Assembly: GCF_050753385.1 (NCBI RefSeq)
Contig: NZ_JBLZFZ010000019.1
Location: 1-64,000 of the forward strand
Direction: 5' to 3'
Length of the DNA: 64,000 nt
From: Pantanalinema rosaneae
GTDB lineage: Bacteria > Cyanobacteriota > Cyanobacteriia > Leptolyngbyales > Leptolyngbyaceae
Positions within the stretch are counted from its first letter, which is position 1; each line of letters starts with the position of its first letter. Both the position numbers and the translations under genes were made by a program. A model generated the notes under the pieces. The model was not told the origin of the DNA. It ran no database searches and was given only the letters and a program-made list of their open reading frames with translations. This document shows, in pieces, positions 21,501-29,496 of this stretch.

Positions 21501-22338
21501 GCAGCGAGGCGATGGACATGACACCATTGTTGATTTTGATGGTGTTGGTCCTGGATCAGATCCATCCCAACAAATCATTCGTGAGTTCGATATTTTGAAA
21601 TTTGAAGGAAGCGGGTTGATTGCTAAAAATATGCTCCTGACCCAAACTGACTTCAATTTCGAGACAGGTGTTAGCTTAGTCATTACCTTTGAAGGCATCA
21701 CAGATACCTCTGTCACTCTTAATCATTTCTCCTTGGAAAATCTGGATAACTTACCCAACCAGAGTCCTGATGGTCGTCCAATTGGTAATGTCTTGTTCCA
21801 GTTCGATGGGGATGACCTGATTAAAGACAGTTTCGATGTGTTTGATGCCGACTGGACATTTAACCAGGTCTTGAAAGCTAACACAGTTACTTTTTTGAAT
21901 GACCTGGATAACGAGGTTAGTGGCTTTGACTGGTCAGACGATGTGATAAACGGTCAGGGCGGCAATGATATCCTGCAAGGGTTTGGTGGCAATGACATTT
22001 TACGAGGTGGACTAGGTAATGATGTGCTGATTGGCGGATTTGGCAATGATATCCTGACTGGCAATGCGGGGATGGATACCTTTGTGTTGGAGTTGGGCGG
22101 CTTTAATCTGGTCAATGACTTCACCCTGGGTGAAGATTTTATTGGTCTCGGTGATGGACTGAGCTTCGAGCAGATCCAGATTGAACAAGGCACTGGCATC
22201 AATGCAGGTAGCACTTCAATTCGGGTGCTGGGAGACGATTCACTCTTGATGTCTCTACAAGGTGTGCAAGCGAGCGCCTTAACGACAGAGATGTTCCGGC
22301 CGGCCTCCGCGCTCTACCAACCCTTCACCCTGGCGTAA
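15568..22338 (+). CDS. Giant RTX calcium-binding exoprotein with hydrolase-like N-terminus
   Basis: About 2256 residues from the ATG at 15568, which has AGGAGA seven bases upstream (an in-frame TTG at 15517 is rejected). The N-terminus has no Sec signal. Around residues 100-215 is a domain common to cyanobacterial exoproteins with EEFGHSVD (152-159), similar to a zincin helix but with Glu replacing the first His. Residues about 250-600 look like an alpha/beta-hydrolase: AVLFINGIFTDNEGF, then a Ser in PHSQGN (465-470) resembling a nucleophile elbow. From about 640 to 2170 run many GGxGxDxLx nonapeptides that fold as calcium-binding beta-rolls in type I-secreted proteins. Two copies of a non-RTX module of about 200 residues (RGEGIDTILDF... 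and RGDGHDTIVDF...) lie near the C-terminus. Secretion by a type I system is expected; none is in the window apart from the M50 gene and its truncated neighbour at the left end. Confidence 0.88.
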   Translation: MATNNQAQATATATDVLTDDRLNTGLDAMTTDSVTSVFNWSDLVTDSANYSLIGNQIAQVIQQTVQQFASTDSEFDSKMGLAFGETNDYSSLQTAWQAGEFNAFPTIEIRTGAELQGANAAYAGTTNTIYVSEDFLRQNASNPQTITSVLVEEFGHSVDWQVNAAIDSPGDEGELFSAIVRGISLTSSQLQQMKQENDTVILSISGSDLLGTSNNSQVGETNSSSNGYSWASFNSLYGNILDISPKTAVLFINGIFTDNEGFNGQTSKLKSWWNLDTTLNSIEFKAYHNNTTGKFAPSTLDENLDAAFGDLETGIFDPAINAYKEYWKTLQKNPETKEKYDPDPGSNQAKKWIETQDTQEKYWHDAFMLTQQLFKAGTGFDELLDITEQEKELLTEFAGRFAENNLKEFATYISKRVNTDLQEALAQYFSNKSISKTLEGAVNSKWPNELEKHLEKNNNSAILMPHSQGNFFVEDGLLDNENLLNNYGDKIRLLGLGSPTNYSSLNGAIKQSLFINTNPVLGEDTVTKLQIPNDINDDSIPALKNRLKHLLNIPKDVKNWVSWVLQVTQLGTGVTPLHNFDRYLRDDLLMIGTTPKEQFSSFFQEVNPTGYYFPDGKENVLLSNLTTDEFGDWIDGSWDSDIIWGKEGNDVLRGYGDIFGDRLIGGSGWDILDGGDGNNDEADYGDSPNGITVYQTSYAGGAVYKVDDGYGQFDYLIQIEKVSGSNHNDQFFGGHGKDQFYGRNGSDDFIGQGGDDYAEGGLGDDNFWGGSGNDVYDDDGWNGILWSGNDYFDGDVGNDTFYGADGDDTAFGGADDDRLYGESGDDWLIGEGGNDYAEGGLGNDHFFGGEGDDTYDDDGWNGIAWSGNDYFEGGAGNDKFYGGDGDDTAYGGADNDTLYGENGKDYIYGGTGSDFIAGGFTRDSEGWGWWRDGEVEQEGIDDDGPQSEPNKKNQPSNGEASFSVTSNLETTKSIAASPIVNIAGEASFTLIAEANFSDHDEGDVIYAGSGNDIVFGDGGDDLIFGENDRDLIFGGKGNDVISGGNQSDELHGNENDDIITGDAGNDTLYGGTENDTLSGGDDRDELWGEDGNDELWGDAGNDTLYGGANSDTLNGGTEDDWLYGEGGDDELAGDAGNDTLLGGNGNDLLNGNEHDDVLEAGAGNDTLNGGTGADILKGEGDQDILHGNEGNDTLDGGAGNDTLYGGIDDDTLAGQLGNDLLYGEDGHDQLDGGDGNDYLEGNDGNDTLSGGRDMDTLYGNDGYDRLNGDDGNDVLIGGDGDDDIRGGNGMDLVNYLTSPKGVVVNIDENHRYSNDRQANANAAISPQNPINYYTDLEADFAINAGTAYDGFDNTDTLRELENIAGSQFDDILIGNDRNNTLWGFGGNDLLISNGGNNTMYGGDGIDTISYRRDPRGVYVNLAKNEAANGFGGSERLLDIENVVGSAHNDAITGDAKDNILTADAGNDYVAGGGGNDQIYGEIGDDDLFGGDGNDTLFGNHGQDDLYGEVGNDVIYGGEGNDFASGGSGNDTLYGDSDGGFGNDTLFGDGDDDVIYGGRGNDSLFGGTGSDSLFGGDDNDTLYGDGGDDTLDGGTGDDKLWGGDQNDKLWGGDQNDTLYGDGGDDTLDGGTGNDQLWGGDDHDVLLGQAGNDTLDGGAGNDSLEGGSGNDQLFGHTGNDTLDGGTGDDSLLGGEGDDRLWGQAGQDTLEGGLGDDQLHGGVGNDILKGEQGNDTMTGGGDRDLFYVNRGEGIDTILDFGGVGQGTNPSPSVIREVDTIKFTGADLTAKNMILHQTGTTLSITFEDVAETQVLLGNFRLENLDNHSISTGANATVGNILFNGQNSIQDSFDVIDVDENPTQVARPHFVTFLNDWNNRTIGWNDSDDVINGLGGNDTLSGLGANDTLRGGEGNDVLFGGFGNDFLNGQWGDDYLDGGEGNDRLRGGDGNDYLVGSFGNDTLEGQAGNDKLVGGGGQDLFIMQRGDGHDTIVDFDGVGPGSDPSQQIIREFDILKFEGSGLIAKNMLLTQTDFNFETGVSLVITFEGITDTSVTLNHFSLENLDNLPNQSPDGRPIGNVLFQFDGDDLIKDSFDVFDADWTFNQVLKANTVTFLNDLDNEVSGFDWSDDVINGQGGNDILQGFGGNDILRGGLGNDVLIGGFGNDILTGNAGMDTFVLELGGFNLVNDFTLGEDFIGLGDGLSFEQIQIEQGTGINAGSTSIRVLGDDSLLMSLQGVQASALTTEMFRPASALYQPFTLA
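20355..20410 (+). repeat. 27-bp tandem minisatellite inside the RTX gene
   Basis: A 27-bp unit containing CTCTGGGGCGGCGATCAAAA is repeated directly, encoding the nine-residue RTX motif KLWGGDQND twice in nearly identical codons. Most other RTX units differ at synonymous sites, so this pair looks like a recent slippage duplication. Confidence 0.6.
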
Positions 22339-22699
22339 ATCAACAGCGATCGCCCCTGTAGCAATCTTGTTAACGGGGGCAATCTTTGTTAAGGGATGTA
22401 TTGCATGGCACGATGAACCACTCATCGTTTCTCAGTTCTCTATCAGGTCAAGTGCCTTTTAGCTTGAAAAGCTAATATTAGGTCTAGTAACGATCCCTGT
22501 CTAGGTGTTATTTAGTTGGGAGATAAAAGCCTTCAGTTGAAATATGGGATGTTTCGGGTCTTTTACAGATGATCAACCGACGTATTTGTACAGGCTGCAT
22601 ATTCTCATCACTTCGGCAGGGTCAACTCAGTGACTTCGGGCTCTTGGCAGGTTTTGGTGATCAAGGTTTAGAGCGCAACCGTGATCAATAAAACCTGAT
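22339..22699. other. Intergenic region after the RTX gene
   Basis: 361 bp with no gene. A weak hairpin follows the RTX stop (GCCCC near 22355 and GGGGGC near 22375), which could serve as a terminator but has no clean U-run. The right part probably contains the end of the ISL3-like element; a GGGCTCTTGG stretch near 22648 is a possible terminal repeat, not confirmed by a partner. Confidence 0.3.
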
Positions 22700-23950
22700 T
22701 CAACTGGCTAATAAAACTCTCCGTTGTAAGAGGTCAAAACCCGCACGACCATACATCTGGCGCTTGAGCATTTTCAACCGATTGATTTGGCCTTCGACCT
22801 GTCCATTACTGATGGCTAATGTGACTCCGGCTTTGACAGCTGCATAGTCTTCTCGCAAGCTCTTCGCAAAGTTTTGAAATTGTTTGATAGAACTTCTGCT
22901 GGCTTGTTCCAACCAACGGTCAAGCGACTGCGGTTGTCGCTGTCGCACTAAATCAGCAAATTGTTGAGCCAACTGGATCGCGCCTGCGAGATCACGGTGC
23001 TGCTGTAATTCGGCTGACAAAGGTTCTTCCTCAACCGAGCGCTGCTGCGATGGTTTCAATACCAGCCAGGCCGCACGACGAGCACTCAAGGGAGGTTGCC
23101 CAAACTCCATATTCCTAGGAGCAGGGCCTCGTCCCTCCTGGGGGCTTAACTGTTGCCGCTGAGTCTGGCGCAGTTGATGGGTGTACTTCGCAACCGTTTT
23201 GTAGCTGCCTCGATACCCTTGCCGTTGAATTTGGCCAAACAATTCCTTGGCTTGGCGCTGTCCCGCATGCCATTGCTCGAGCAGATATGGCATGTAAGGG
23301 GTAAGGATACTTTCGCTTGAACGACGAGGTGGATAGGGTTGCCATTCAGGAAACTCAGGGCTCGCCAAATAAGTAAACACCGTTCGCTCCCCCATCCCCA
23401 GATGATGGGCAATATCAACGACCTTGACGCCTTGTTGTCGCAATTGGTGGACCTGCTCATAATTGGCTAGCCGTCTCTCCCGTCGTTGCTGAGCCCGTTG
23501 TTGTTGCGCGGTCGGTGGTTGCGGTGGCACAACTTGGGGTTGGGCTAGACCTTGATGATGCGCCAGATCCACAGCTTTGAGCGTATGACTCTGAGTGGCG
23601 AAGAAACGCTCCAAGACTCCTACCAGGTTTTGCAGCAGATGGAAGCGGTCGGCTACTTGAATCGCCTCCGGTGCGCCTTGCGTCATCCCTTGCTTGTACG
23701 ATTTGGAACGATCCCGGGAGAGCACTTGAACTTCAGGATGCTGCTGCAGCCATTCGGCTAGGGTGTTCGCCTCCCGGTCTTTGAGCAATGCAATCGGTCG
23801 ATGCCGATCCAGGTCTACTAGAATCGTGCCATACCGTTGGCCCTTGCGGAAGGCAAAATCATCTACCCCAAGGGTTTTAACGGGCTCTTGTCCGGTTTTG
23901 CACAGGCAAGCCATTGGTCTGGCAGGGACTTGTAGTGTGAGGGATAGATG
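22700..23950 (-). pseudogene. N-terminally truncated ISL3-family transposase
   Basis: The ORF encodes 404 residues of an ISL3 transposase: LGVDDFAFRKGQRYGTILVDLD near the start of the DDE domain, LSRDRSKSYKQG, an inserted HTH-like section (about 165-215), and a C-terminal AISNGQVEGQINRLKMLKRQMYGRAGF. The N-terminal zinc-ribbon and HTH region (roughly 130 residues in intact relatives) is missing. Homologous coding can be followed in frame a few codons upstream of the ATG at 23914 as far as a TAA at 23951-23953. The element is therefore probably immobile on its own. Confidence 0.8.
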
Positions 23951-24518
23951 TTAGGAGACTATAGGACAATCACAACTTGACCAATGATGTTAATGGATTG
24001 TTAACTTATGAATTATTTGGAGCATAGTGAAACGAGTTATCGAATTAAAAATCACTGTTGCATCCGCACTACGAGCAAAAATTCGGGAGTGTTCAGAAAA
24101 TCAGGAGCGGGTAGGCTGAAACCCTTGATTTTCCGTTCAGAAATCGAAATTTACACAAAAGTCTGATCACTCCCAAAAATTCTGTAACCTGCTTGTACTT
24201 TGTTGTCCTCGTGTTTATCTTGGACAATCTTTGGGTGTACTTTGCTCTGGTTCTTTGCTAGTCAGACTCAGCGAAGAGAACAAGTGGTTTACCGAGAGTT
24301 GTTTGATCTTAAACTCATGTTGGAGTTTCTCTCGCAAGCGCTCGAGCAAAATCTTCTAGTGTTTACTGCTATATATCCTCTCTAGAGAAAAAATTTGCTC
24401 TAGAGATTTCACTGATTATTGTGGAACTGATCGTAAAGTTTTTGCTTTTTCCTACTGTTGATCCTCCCAAGCTCTAGGGGAATCCTAGAGAAAAATAAGC
24501 ATCTGTAGGAATATACCT
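23951..24518. other. Intergenic region upstream of the dynamin fusion gene
   Basis: About 570 bp with no supported gene; a 61-codon ORF at 24200-24385 has no ribosome site. It probably carries the promoter for the plus-strand dynamin-like gene. A perfect 7-bp inverted repeat, CTCTAGG/CCTAGAG, at 24472-24490 lies 28 bp before the start codon and could be an operator or a leader hairpin. Confidence 0.4.
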
Positions 24519-27500
24519 ATGGCAACAACGCTGCTCAACCCAGATCTGAAAGCATTACTGTCCCAAATTGCCGAACGAGAAGTTGATTCGTCTGGAATTA
24601 GCCCAATGGCTCTGTTCATGGCAAATCTGACAAATTTACTGCTGGGAGTGGCGTCTGTTGATGGAAAAGTGACCACCGAAGAGAAACAGCATCTCAAAGA
24701 AACCTTGAATCGCTTAAATTTGCTGCAAGGCGAAGTTGGCAAATTGACCCAACTGATGGTGAGTGGTATCAGCAAGCAAAAGAGTTTTGGTAGTCTGAAA
24801 AACTTCCTGACCCTGGCAGAACCACTAACAAAATCGCAACGGCTGTTATTGATGGGATTGGGTTATGAAATGTCAGCAGCAGACGGCAGTATCGACCCGA
24901 AAGAACTTACCTATCTGCAACGCATTGCTACTGGTTTAAACCTGGAACCGCAGCATCTAGCTGTATTCGCTGCTAGTTTTGCCCATCAGGGAACCCTTGA
25001 TCCAAAGGCACTGGAAGAGGTTCGCTATCTACTTGATCCTGCCCGTTTCCATGAGCTTGACATTATTTTTACAGAAGCGGCAAGTACTCTCGTGGAATGT
25101 CTGCCAGCATTGCCAGAATCCCGACCAGCGTCAGCACATCACACCGTTAGCCACTACGCTGACCTTGAACGCTTCCAGCAAGCCCGCAACCAACTGGATC
25201 AACTCTATGCTTCTGTGAACCAGGTAATTCAGGACTGCCTCACCGAAAACTATGTAACTGAGACACTGGTGCAGGATTTTGGGCAGGTATGGGAACGCCT
25301 GAGATCGCAACGATTTCGCATCGCTGTTGTGGGTGAATTCAGTCAGGGTAAGTCAACTTTTCTGAATGCCTTACTGGGTGAGAAAATCCAACCCAGCAGA
25401 GCCACACCCTGTAGCGGTACGTTGACGGTGTTGCGTTATGGTGAGCGTAAGCGTGTCATCTGTCATTACCGCGATGGGCGGGAGGCGGAAATTCCGATCG
25501 AGCAATATCAGGAAAAAGCTGCCATTCCCAGAGAAGCCGCGCATGGCAAGGAAAGTGCCAGCCAGTCGTTGCTGGAAAATCCGATTGAAGAAATCATCTT
25601 TGAACACCCTGATCTAGAACTCTGTAAGAGCGGTGTGGAAATTGTTGATTCTCCGGGCTTGAATGAACATGACGATCGCACCCGCGTCACCCAGCAGTTA
25701 CTCAAAGGCACAGACGCGGTCATTTTCCTGGCAAATGCCTCTCGCCCGTTGACCAAGTGGGAACAGGATTTCCTCACTTATGATTTGCGCCAGCAGATGC
25801 GGGCAATCCATGCGGAAGAAGGTACTCTTACTGCAACGGAATTACAAGAAGACGCTCCAGCAGAAAACCTATTTGTCCTGGTCAACTTTATGGATTTGCT
25901 GGATGAAGAGAGCGATCGAGAAGATGTGCGCGAACGCTTCCACAACTTCCTGATTGGAGCAAAATCAATTCTCACAGGTGAAAACCGCATCCATTACACT
26001 TCCGCTAAAGCTGTTTTGAAAGCCGTTGATAAGAGTGAGAAGAATGAATATACAAGATCGTTCCAAAATTTTGTACAGGCTTTAGAAAAGTTTCTCAGTA
26101 CCGAAAGTGGAAATAGCAAATTACAAAGTGCAGCAATTAGCTTGTCAAACATTATTCAAGGACGCCTACTTCCTGAGCTGCAAGAATTGAGGGCTATTCA
26201 GACCAATGAAATTCAAATTTCTGCACAGGATACACAGGAGATATTGAAAAAGATTGGCTGGGCACAAAATCAAGTAAGCCAGATTCAATCTACAACTAAA
26301 CATTTAGAGCAAAAAACTCAGGATGAAGCTCATCAGTCTCTTCAGCGTTGGTTTCGACAAACTTGTGGAAAGGTGAGCAGTAAAAGTATGAACTGGCATT
26401 GTGGTAATTCTAGAGATAGAGAAGCAATTACTCGTCAGTTTTCAAATCTTTACCAAACTACTGTTTCTGAAGAATTAGAGTTATGGTCGAGACAAGAGTT
26501 ATTGCCCTTGCTGGAGCGTCACTTAAGTAACCTGGACGAGGACATTACGGAAGCATTTCAATCTCTGCAACGCTGGTTTCAGGATCTAGATCAGCAGATT
26601 GGCTCAAATTTTGGTAAACGGTTGAGATACTCCAATACTTCGGTAGGAGTTGATTTGGAAGGGTACTCCAATTCCAGTGCCTCTGAAGGTGGGTGGCAGG
26701 AAATGGTTTTCGGTTTTGCCACTATGGGAGCTATAGGAGCCACTATTGTAGGCTTATTTACGGGTGGAATGGCACCAATTCTCGCTTTCGGCAGTGGTTT
26801 GATCGGACAGATGTTTTGGAGAGACCCAGAGGCAATTCAGAATGAAATTCGTGATCAAGTTGTGAAGCAAGGTTTGAACCAGCTTGAGCAAGAGATGGTA
26901 TCAATTCAAGCACGGATTGATCAACGAATTGAAAATATATTTCAGGAAAGAAATACGGTTGTGCAGAAGCGAATTGGTGACGCGATCGCTGCTACTCAAA
27001 ATGTTCTCGAACAAAATAACAAAGCTAAGTCCGCCTCTCAAGCTCATAAGCAACAAGTAATTGATTGGATTGATCAGCAGACTAAATTTCTAAGGCAACA
27101 CAGTCACGTAATCCGTCATTTCATAGGGAAACATGCTGATTCCCAAATTTCAATTGATGCGGTTGAAGCTGTTTTAATCTCGCCTCGTTCAGTTGAAATA
27201 AAATCACAGTCAGATAGACTGACGGATGCGGAAATTGAGACAATGGTTGAACAACGACAGATAGCCCGTCAGATAAAGAACTGGGCAGAGGCCGATCGTA
27301 TCCGCGATGAGCTTCAAGCCCTGGGTATCGCCTTGATAGACCACGCAGGTGGTATCACCCATTGGCACTGGAATGAGGGAAAGACAGTCACTCCACAAAA
27401 CCTAGTTAACTCAATTAACCAAATAGCCTCTAATACTACACAAAGCTTGGTAAATGCAGTTAGTCAGATACCCTATGATTTACTCGCTTCAGATGTAAGG

Positions 27501-28559
27501 GCGATTATGGCACAAAACCTAGGGCTTGATCCCTCAACAATTAGTCTCTCTGCAAGAATGAATGATTTAGGAGATGATTTTTCTCTTATGGCAATCTCGA
27601 TGGAACTTGAAAAAAAGTTCAACATTGAGATTCCAACAAGCATGACATATGACGAGTTTCTTACAGTAGGAGACTACACAGCCTACATTTCCAATCATGT
27701 TACTTCTAGCAATTCTCAATTCTGTGATTCTTCTAACTTGTTAGAGAAAACAGTCAGTGAGCCCCAAGCACAACAACTGGCTCAATCTCCTTCGGACAAT
27801 CAAGTCAAACCAGTTGCCACAGTTACTCCAGCTGAAATGATTCAAATTCGGGGAGTACCTGTCCTGGAAGACGATGATCCAATTGGGCGGGGAGTTGCTG
27901 CTACCGTAGAGGTTTATACTCCTGCTGGTAGCGGCTCTGGCTTTATCATTCACTCAGACGGGTTGATTGTGACTGCCCAACACGTTATTGAAGGAGCACA
28001 GGGGCTCTCATACCGGAATGTGAAAGTGCGGCTATTCCCAGAGCAATCCTGTGAACAAATTGTGGATGGTATTGTGTTTCGATCTCACCGGGCACTGGAT
28101 ATTGCTTTAGTCTGGCTATTGATAGAGGGTAGCCTTCCCACTATTCCAATCGGCAATCCACAAAAACTGCGCCATGCCCAAACCGTATATGCGATCGGTG
28201 CCCCTGCTGGAATGTCCAGTACTGTTTCTAAAGGCATTGTCAGTAACCCCAATAGCCGATACAAAAAGATTCAGTGTATTCAAACTGATGCAGCGATCGA
28301 TTATGGTAATTCTGGTGGTCCACTTATCACTAAAACCGGAGAGGCGGTTGGAATTACAGTGTGGGGATTTGGCAATTACGATGCCGCGAAATTTGCCATC
28401 CCGATTGATTACTTAACACAAGACATTGAATTAGCACTTCAGCATGGGCGTGAAGCTTGCCTCAATTCGTTCTATTGCCCTGCTTGTGGCAATATCGATT
28501 ACACAACGCCAACCTGGTATTGCCGGAACTGCGGTGCACAGTTTGAAGCCGATGCTTAG
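24519..28559 (+). CDS. TerB-dynamin GTPase-CysRS C-like-ACP-like-trypsin-zinc ribbon fusion
   Basis: A 1346-residue fusion. Residues about 25-155 form a TerB-like helical domain with two acidic VDGKVTTEE / ADGSIDPKE loops. Residues about 265-520 are a dynamin-like GTPase: G1 GEFSQGKST (272-280), G2 Thr296, G3 DSPG (377-380), a weak G4 NFMD (456-459). Helices follow and a paired hydrophobic segment (about 730-768) is a likely membrane insertion paddle. Residues 901-950 match the C-terminal tRNA-binding extension of cysteinyl-tRNA synthetase (ARQIKNWAEADRIRDEL). Residues about 988-1062 look like an acyl-carrier domain, but the usual DSL is DDFSL, so the phosphopantetheine Ser may be missing. 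Residues 1108-1310 are a trypsin/HtrA-like protease with His1155, Asp1194, Ser1265 (GNSGGP). A zinc ribbon has Cys1320, 1323, 1335, 1338. GTP-dependent membrane remodelling coupled to proteolysis, perhaps in defence, is inferred. Confidence 0.85.
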   Translation: MATTLLNPDLKALLSQIAEREVDSSGISPMALFMANLTNLLLGVASVDGKVTTEEKQHLKETLNRLNLLQGEVGKLTQLMVSGISKQKSFGSLKNFLTLAEPLTKSQRLLLMGLGYEMSAADGSIDPKELTYLQRIATGLNLEPQHLAVFAASFAHQGTLDPKALEEVRYLLDPARFHELDIIFTEAASTLVECLPALPESRPASAHHTVSHYADLERFQQARNQLDQLYASVNQVIQDCLTENYVTETLVQDFGQVWERLRSQRFRIAVVGEFSQGKSTFLNALLGEKIQPSRATPCSGTLTVLRYGERKRVICHYRDGREAEIPIEQYQEKAAIPREAAHGKESASQSLLENPIEEIIFEHPDLELCKSGVEIVDSPGLNEHDDRTRVTQQLLKGTDAVIFLANASRPLTKWEQDFLTYDLRQQMRAIHAEEGTLTATELQEDAPAENLFVLVNFMDLLDEESDREDVRERFHNFLIGAKSILTGENRIHYTSAKAVLKAVDKSEKNEYTRSFQNFVQALEKFLSTESGNSKLQSAAISLSNIIQGRLLPELQELRAIQTNEIQISAQDTQEILKKIGWAQNQVSQIQSTTKHLEQKTQDEAHQSLQRWFRQTCGKVSSKSMNWHCGNSRDREAITRQFSNLYQTTVSEELELWSRQELLPLLERHLSNLDEDITEAFQSLQRWFQDLDQQIGSNFGKRLRYSNTSVGVDLEGYSNSSASEGGWQEMVFGFATMGAIGATIVGLFTGGMAPILAFGSGLIGQMFWRDPEAIQNEIRDQVVKQGLNQLEQEMVSIQARIDQRIENIFQERNTVVQKRIGDAIAATQNVLEQNNKAKSASQAHKQQVIDWIDQQTKFLRQHSHVIRHFIGKHADSQISIDAVEAVLISPRSVEIKSQSDRLTDAEIETMVEQRQIARQIKNWAEADRIRDELQALGIALIDHAGGITHWHWNEGKTVTPQNLVNSINQIASNTTQSLVNAVSQIPYDLLASDVRAIMAQNLGLDPSTISLSARMNDLGDDFSLMAISMELEKKFNIEIPTSMTYDEFLTVGDYTAYISNHVTSSNSQFCDSSNLLEKTVSEPQAQQLAQSPSDNQVKPVATVTPAEMIQIRGVPVLEDDDPIGRGVAATVEVYTPAGSGSGFIIHSDGLIVTAQHVIEGAQGLSYRNVKVRLFPEQSCEQIVDGIVFRSHRALDIALVWLLIEGSLPTIPIGNPQKLRHAQTVYAIGAPAGMSSTVSKGIVSNPNSRYKKIQCIQTDAAIDYGNSGGPLITKTGEAVGITVWGFGNYDAAKFAIPIDYLTQDIELALQHGREACLNSFYCPACGNIDYTTPTWYCRNCGAQFEADA

Positions 28560-28589
28560 GATTCACAACCTCTATCAGGAGAAATTTCT

Positions 28590-29072
28590 ATGACAACCAC
28601 TGTACAACAAGCTGAACCCTTATCTCCAGAATTACAACAGGCAAAGCAAATGGCTGAGGCTCAGATTGATGCCTATCTGAAAAATGTTGGAATTGCCGAT
28701 CCTAGCCAATTGATTGACGAAGATGGATGGCGACACTTTCAGATGGGTTCCGCCCCTGGATTTGCCTATATTGATGAATCAGATGGTGAACTCTACCTCA
28801 ATACAGCAGCAGTCGTAATGCATTTGCCATCGGACAAGGACTTAATTTTACCGTTAATGAGGGATGTATTGGAACTAAACATGCTCATTTGGGGATCAGC
28901 GAAATTAAGCATCAGCCAGGAAACAATTCTTGTCGCCGCGATCGAGCGCGTGGACGATTTACAACAGGATGGTGTAGCAAGGTGCATTCATAGGGTAATG
29001 TCTCTAGCCGATGATTTAGATGACGATTTAATAGAGAAATACGGTGGCACTTCAATCCAACGCGGCTCTTGA
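28590..29072 (+). CDS. YbjN/secretion-chaperone-like protein
   Basis: A 160-residue acidic protein with the alpha/beta layout of the YbjN and type III chaperone (CesT-like) superfamily: GFAYIDESDGELYLNTAAVV, a LPSD turn, LRDVLELNMLIWGSAKLSIS and ILVAAIERVDDL, then a helical tail. The start is preceded by AGGAG. It begins 30 bp after the dynamin-protease fusion stop and is very probably in its operon. Proteins of this fold bind and hold partner proteins; acting as a chaperone or inhibitor of the upstream protease fusion is inference from context. Confidence 0.7.
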   Translation: MTTTVQQAEPLSPELQQAKQMAEAQIDAYLKNVGIADPSQLIDEDGWRHFQMGSAPGFAYIDESDGELYLNTAAVVMHLPSDKDLILPLMRDVLELNMLIWGSAKLSISQETILVAAIERVDDLQQDGVARCIHRVMSLADDLDDDLIEKYGGTSIQRGS

Positions 29073-29171
29073 GGGATGTTTTGCGCCGCTGTATGACAGA
29101 AAATGACGTTAGCTGACCGCTATATGTTTGGCTGCTGTGTGAGACAAGTCCAGCACGGATGAAGCAAAAGG

Positions 29172-29438
29172 CTACATCAAGCACCTACTGTAGGGCCTAG
29201 CGGCAATGGGCGATCGTGATCGGTTGCGTTGAGCGAGATCGTGCCGCTGACCATTCGCGGCACTAGCGGCAGGGGTGGGAACACTGGTTGTGATGTTCCG
29301 AGATAGAGGTTGCTGTTGTCGTGCAGCCCGACATTCCGCTTTGAGTTGAGCTAAGAATCGTTGATGGCGTTCGTGTTGCAATTGCCGCCAAGTTTGCTCC
29401 GCGTAGAACCCGTCTGTAATATTTTCTAGGAGTGACAT
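29172..29438 (-). CDS. Small hypothetical protein downstream of an IS
   Basis: 88 residues from an ATG with GGAGG seven bases upstream. The N-terminal half is helical (MSLLENITDGFYAEQTWRQL...), the C-terminal half is Arg/Gln/Ser-rich and looks disordered. No family recognised. A longer reading that extends into the adjacent IS is not credible. The IS ends only 40 bp upstream, so the gene has probably lost its native promoter or depends on read-through from the transposase. Confidence 0.5.
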   Translation of the reverse strand: MSLLENITDGFYAEQTWRQLQHERHQRFLAQLKAECRAARQQQPLSRNITTSVPTPAASAANGQRHDLAQRNRSRSPIAARPYSRCLM

Positions 29439-29496
29439 GGCTGTGCCTCCAACTGTGGCTATCAAGTTAGGATTGTGAATTAAATAAGATCCGGAA

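Noticed and set aside
17480..22080. Dense short periodic repeats that could suggest a CRISPR array or satellite
   Set aside because: The period is about 27 bp with variable sequence, encodes GGxGxDxLx nonapeptides in one continuous frame, and has no constant repeat with unique spacers.
22646..23905. GGGCTCTTGxxxGGTTTTG found twice, as possible ISL3 terminal repeats
   Set aside because: The two copies are in direct orientation and the second lies inside the transposase coding region; terminal repeats should be inverted.
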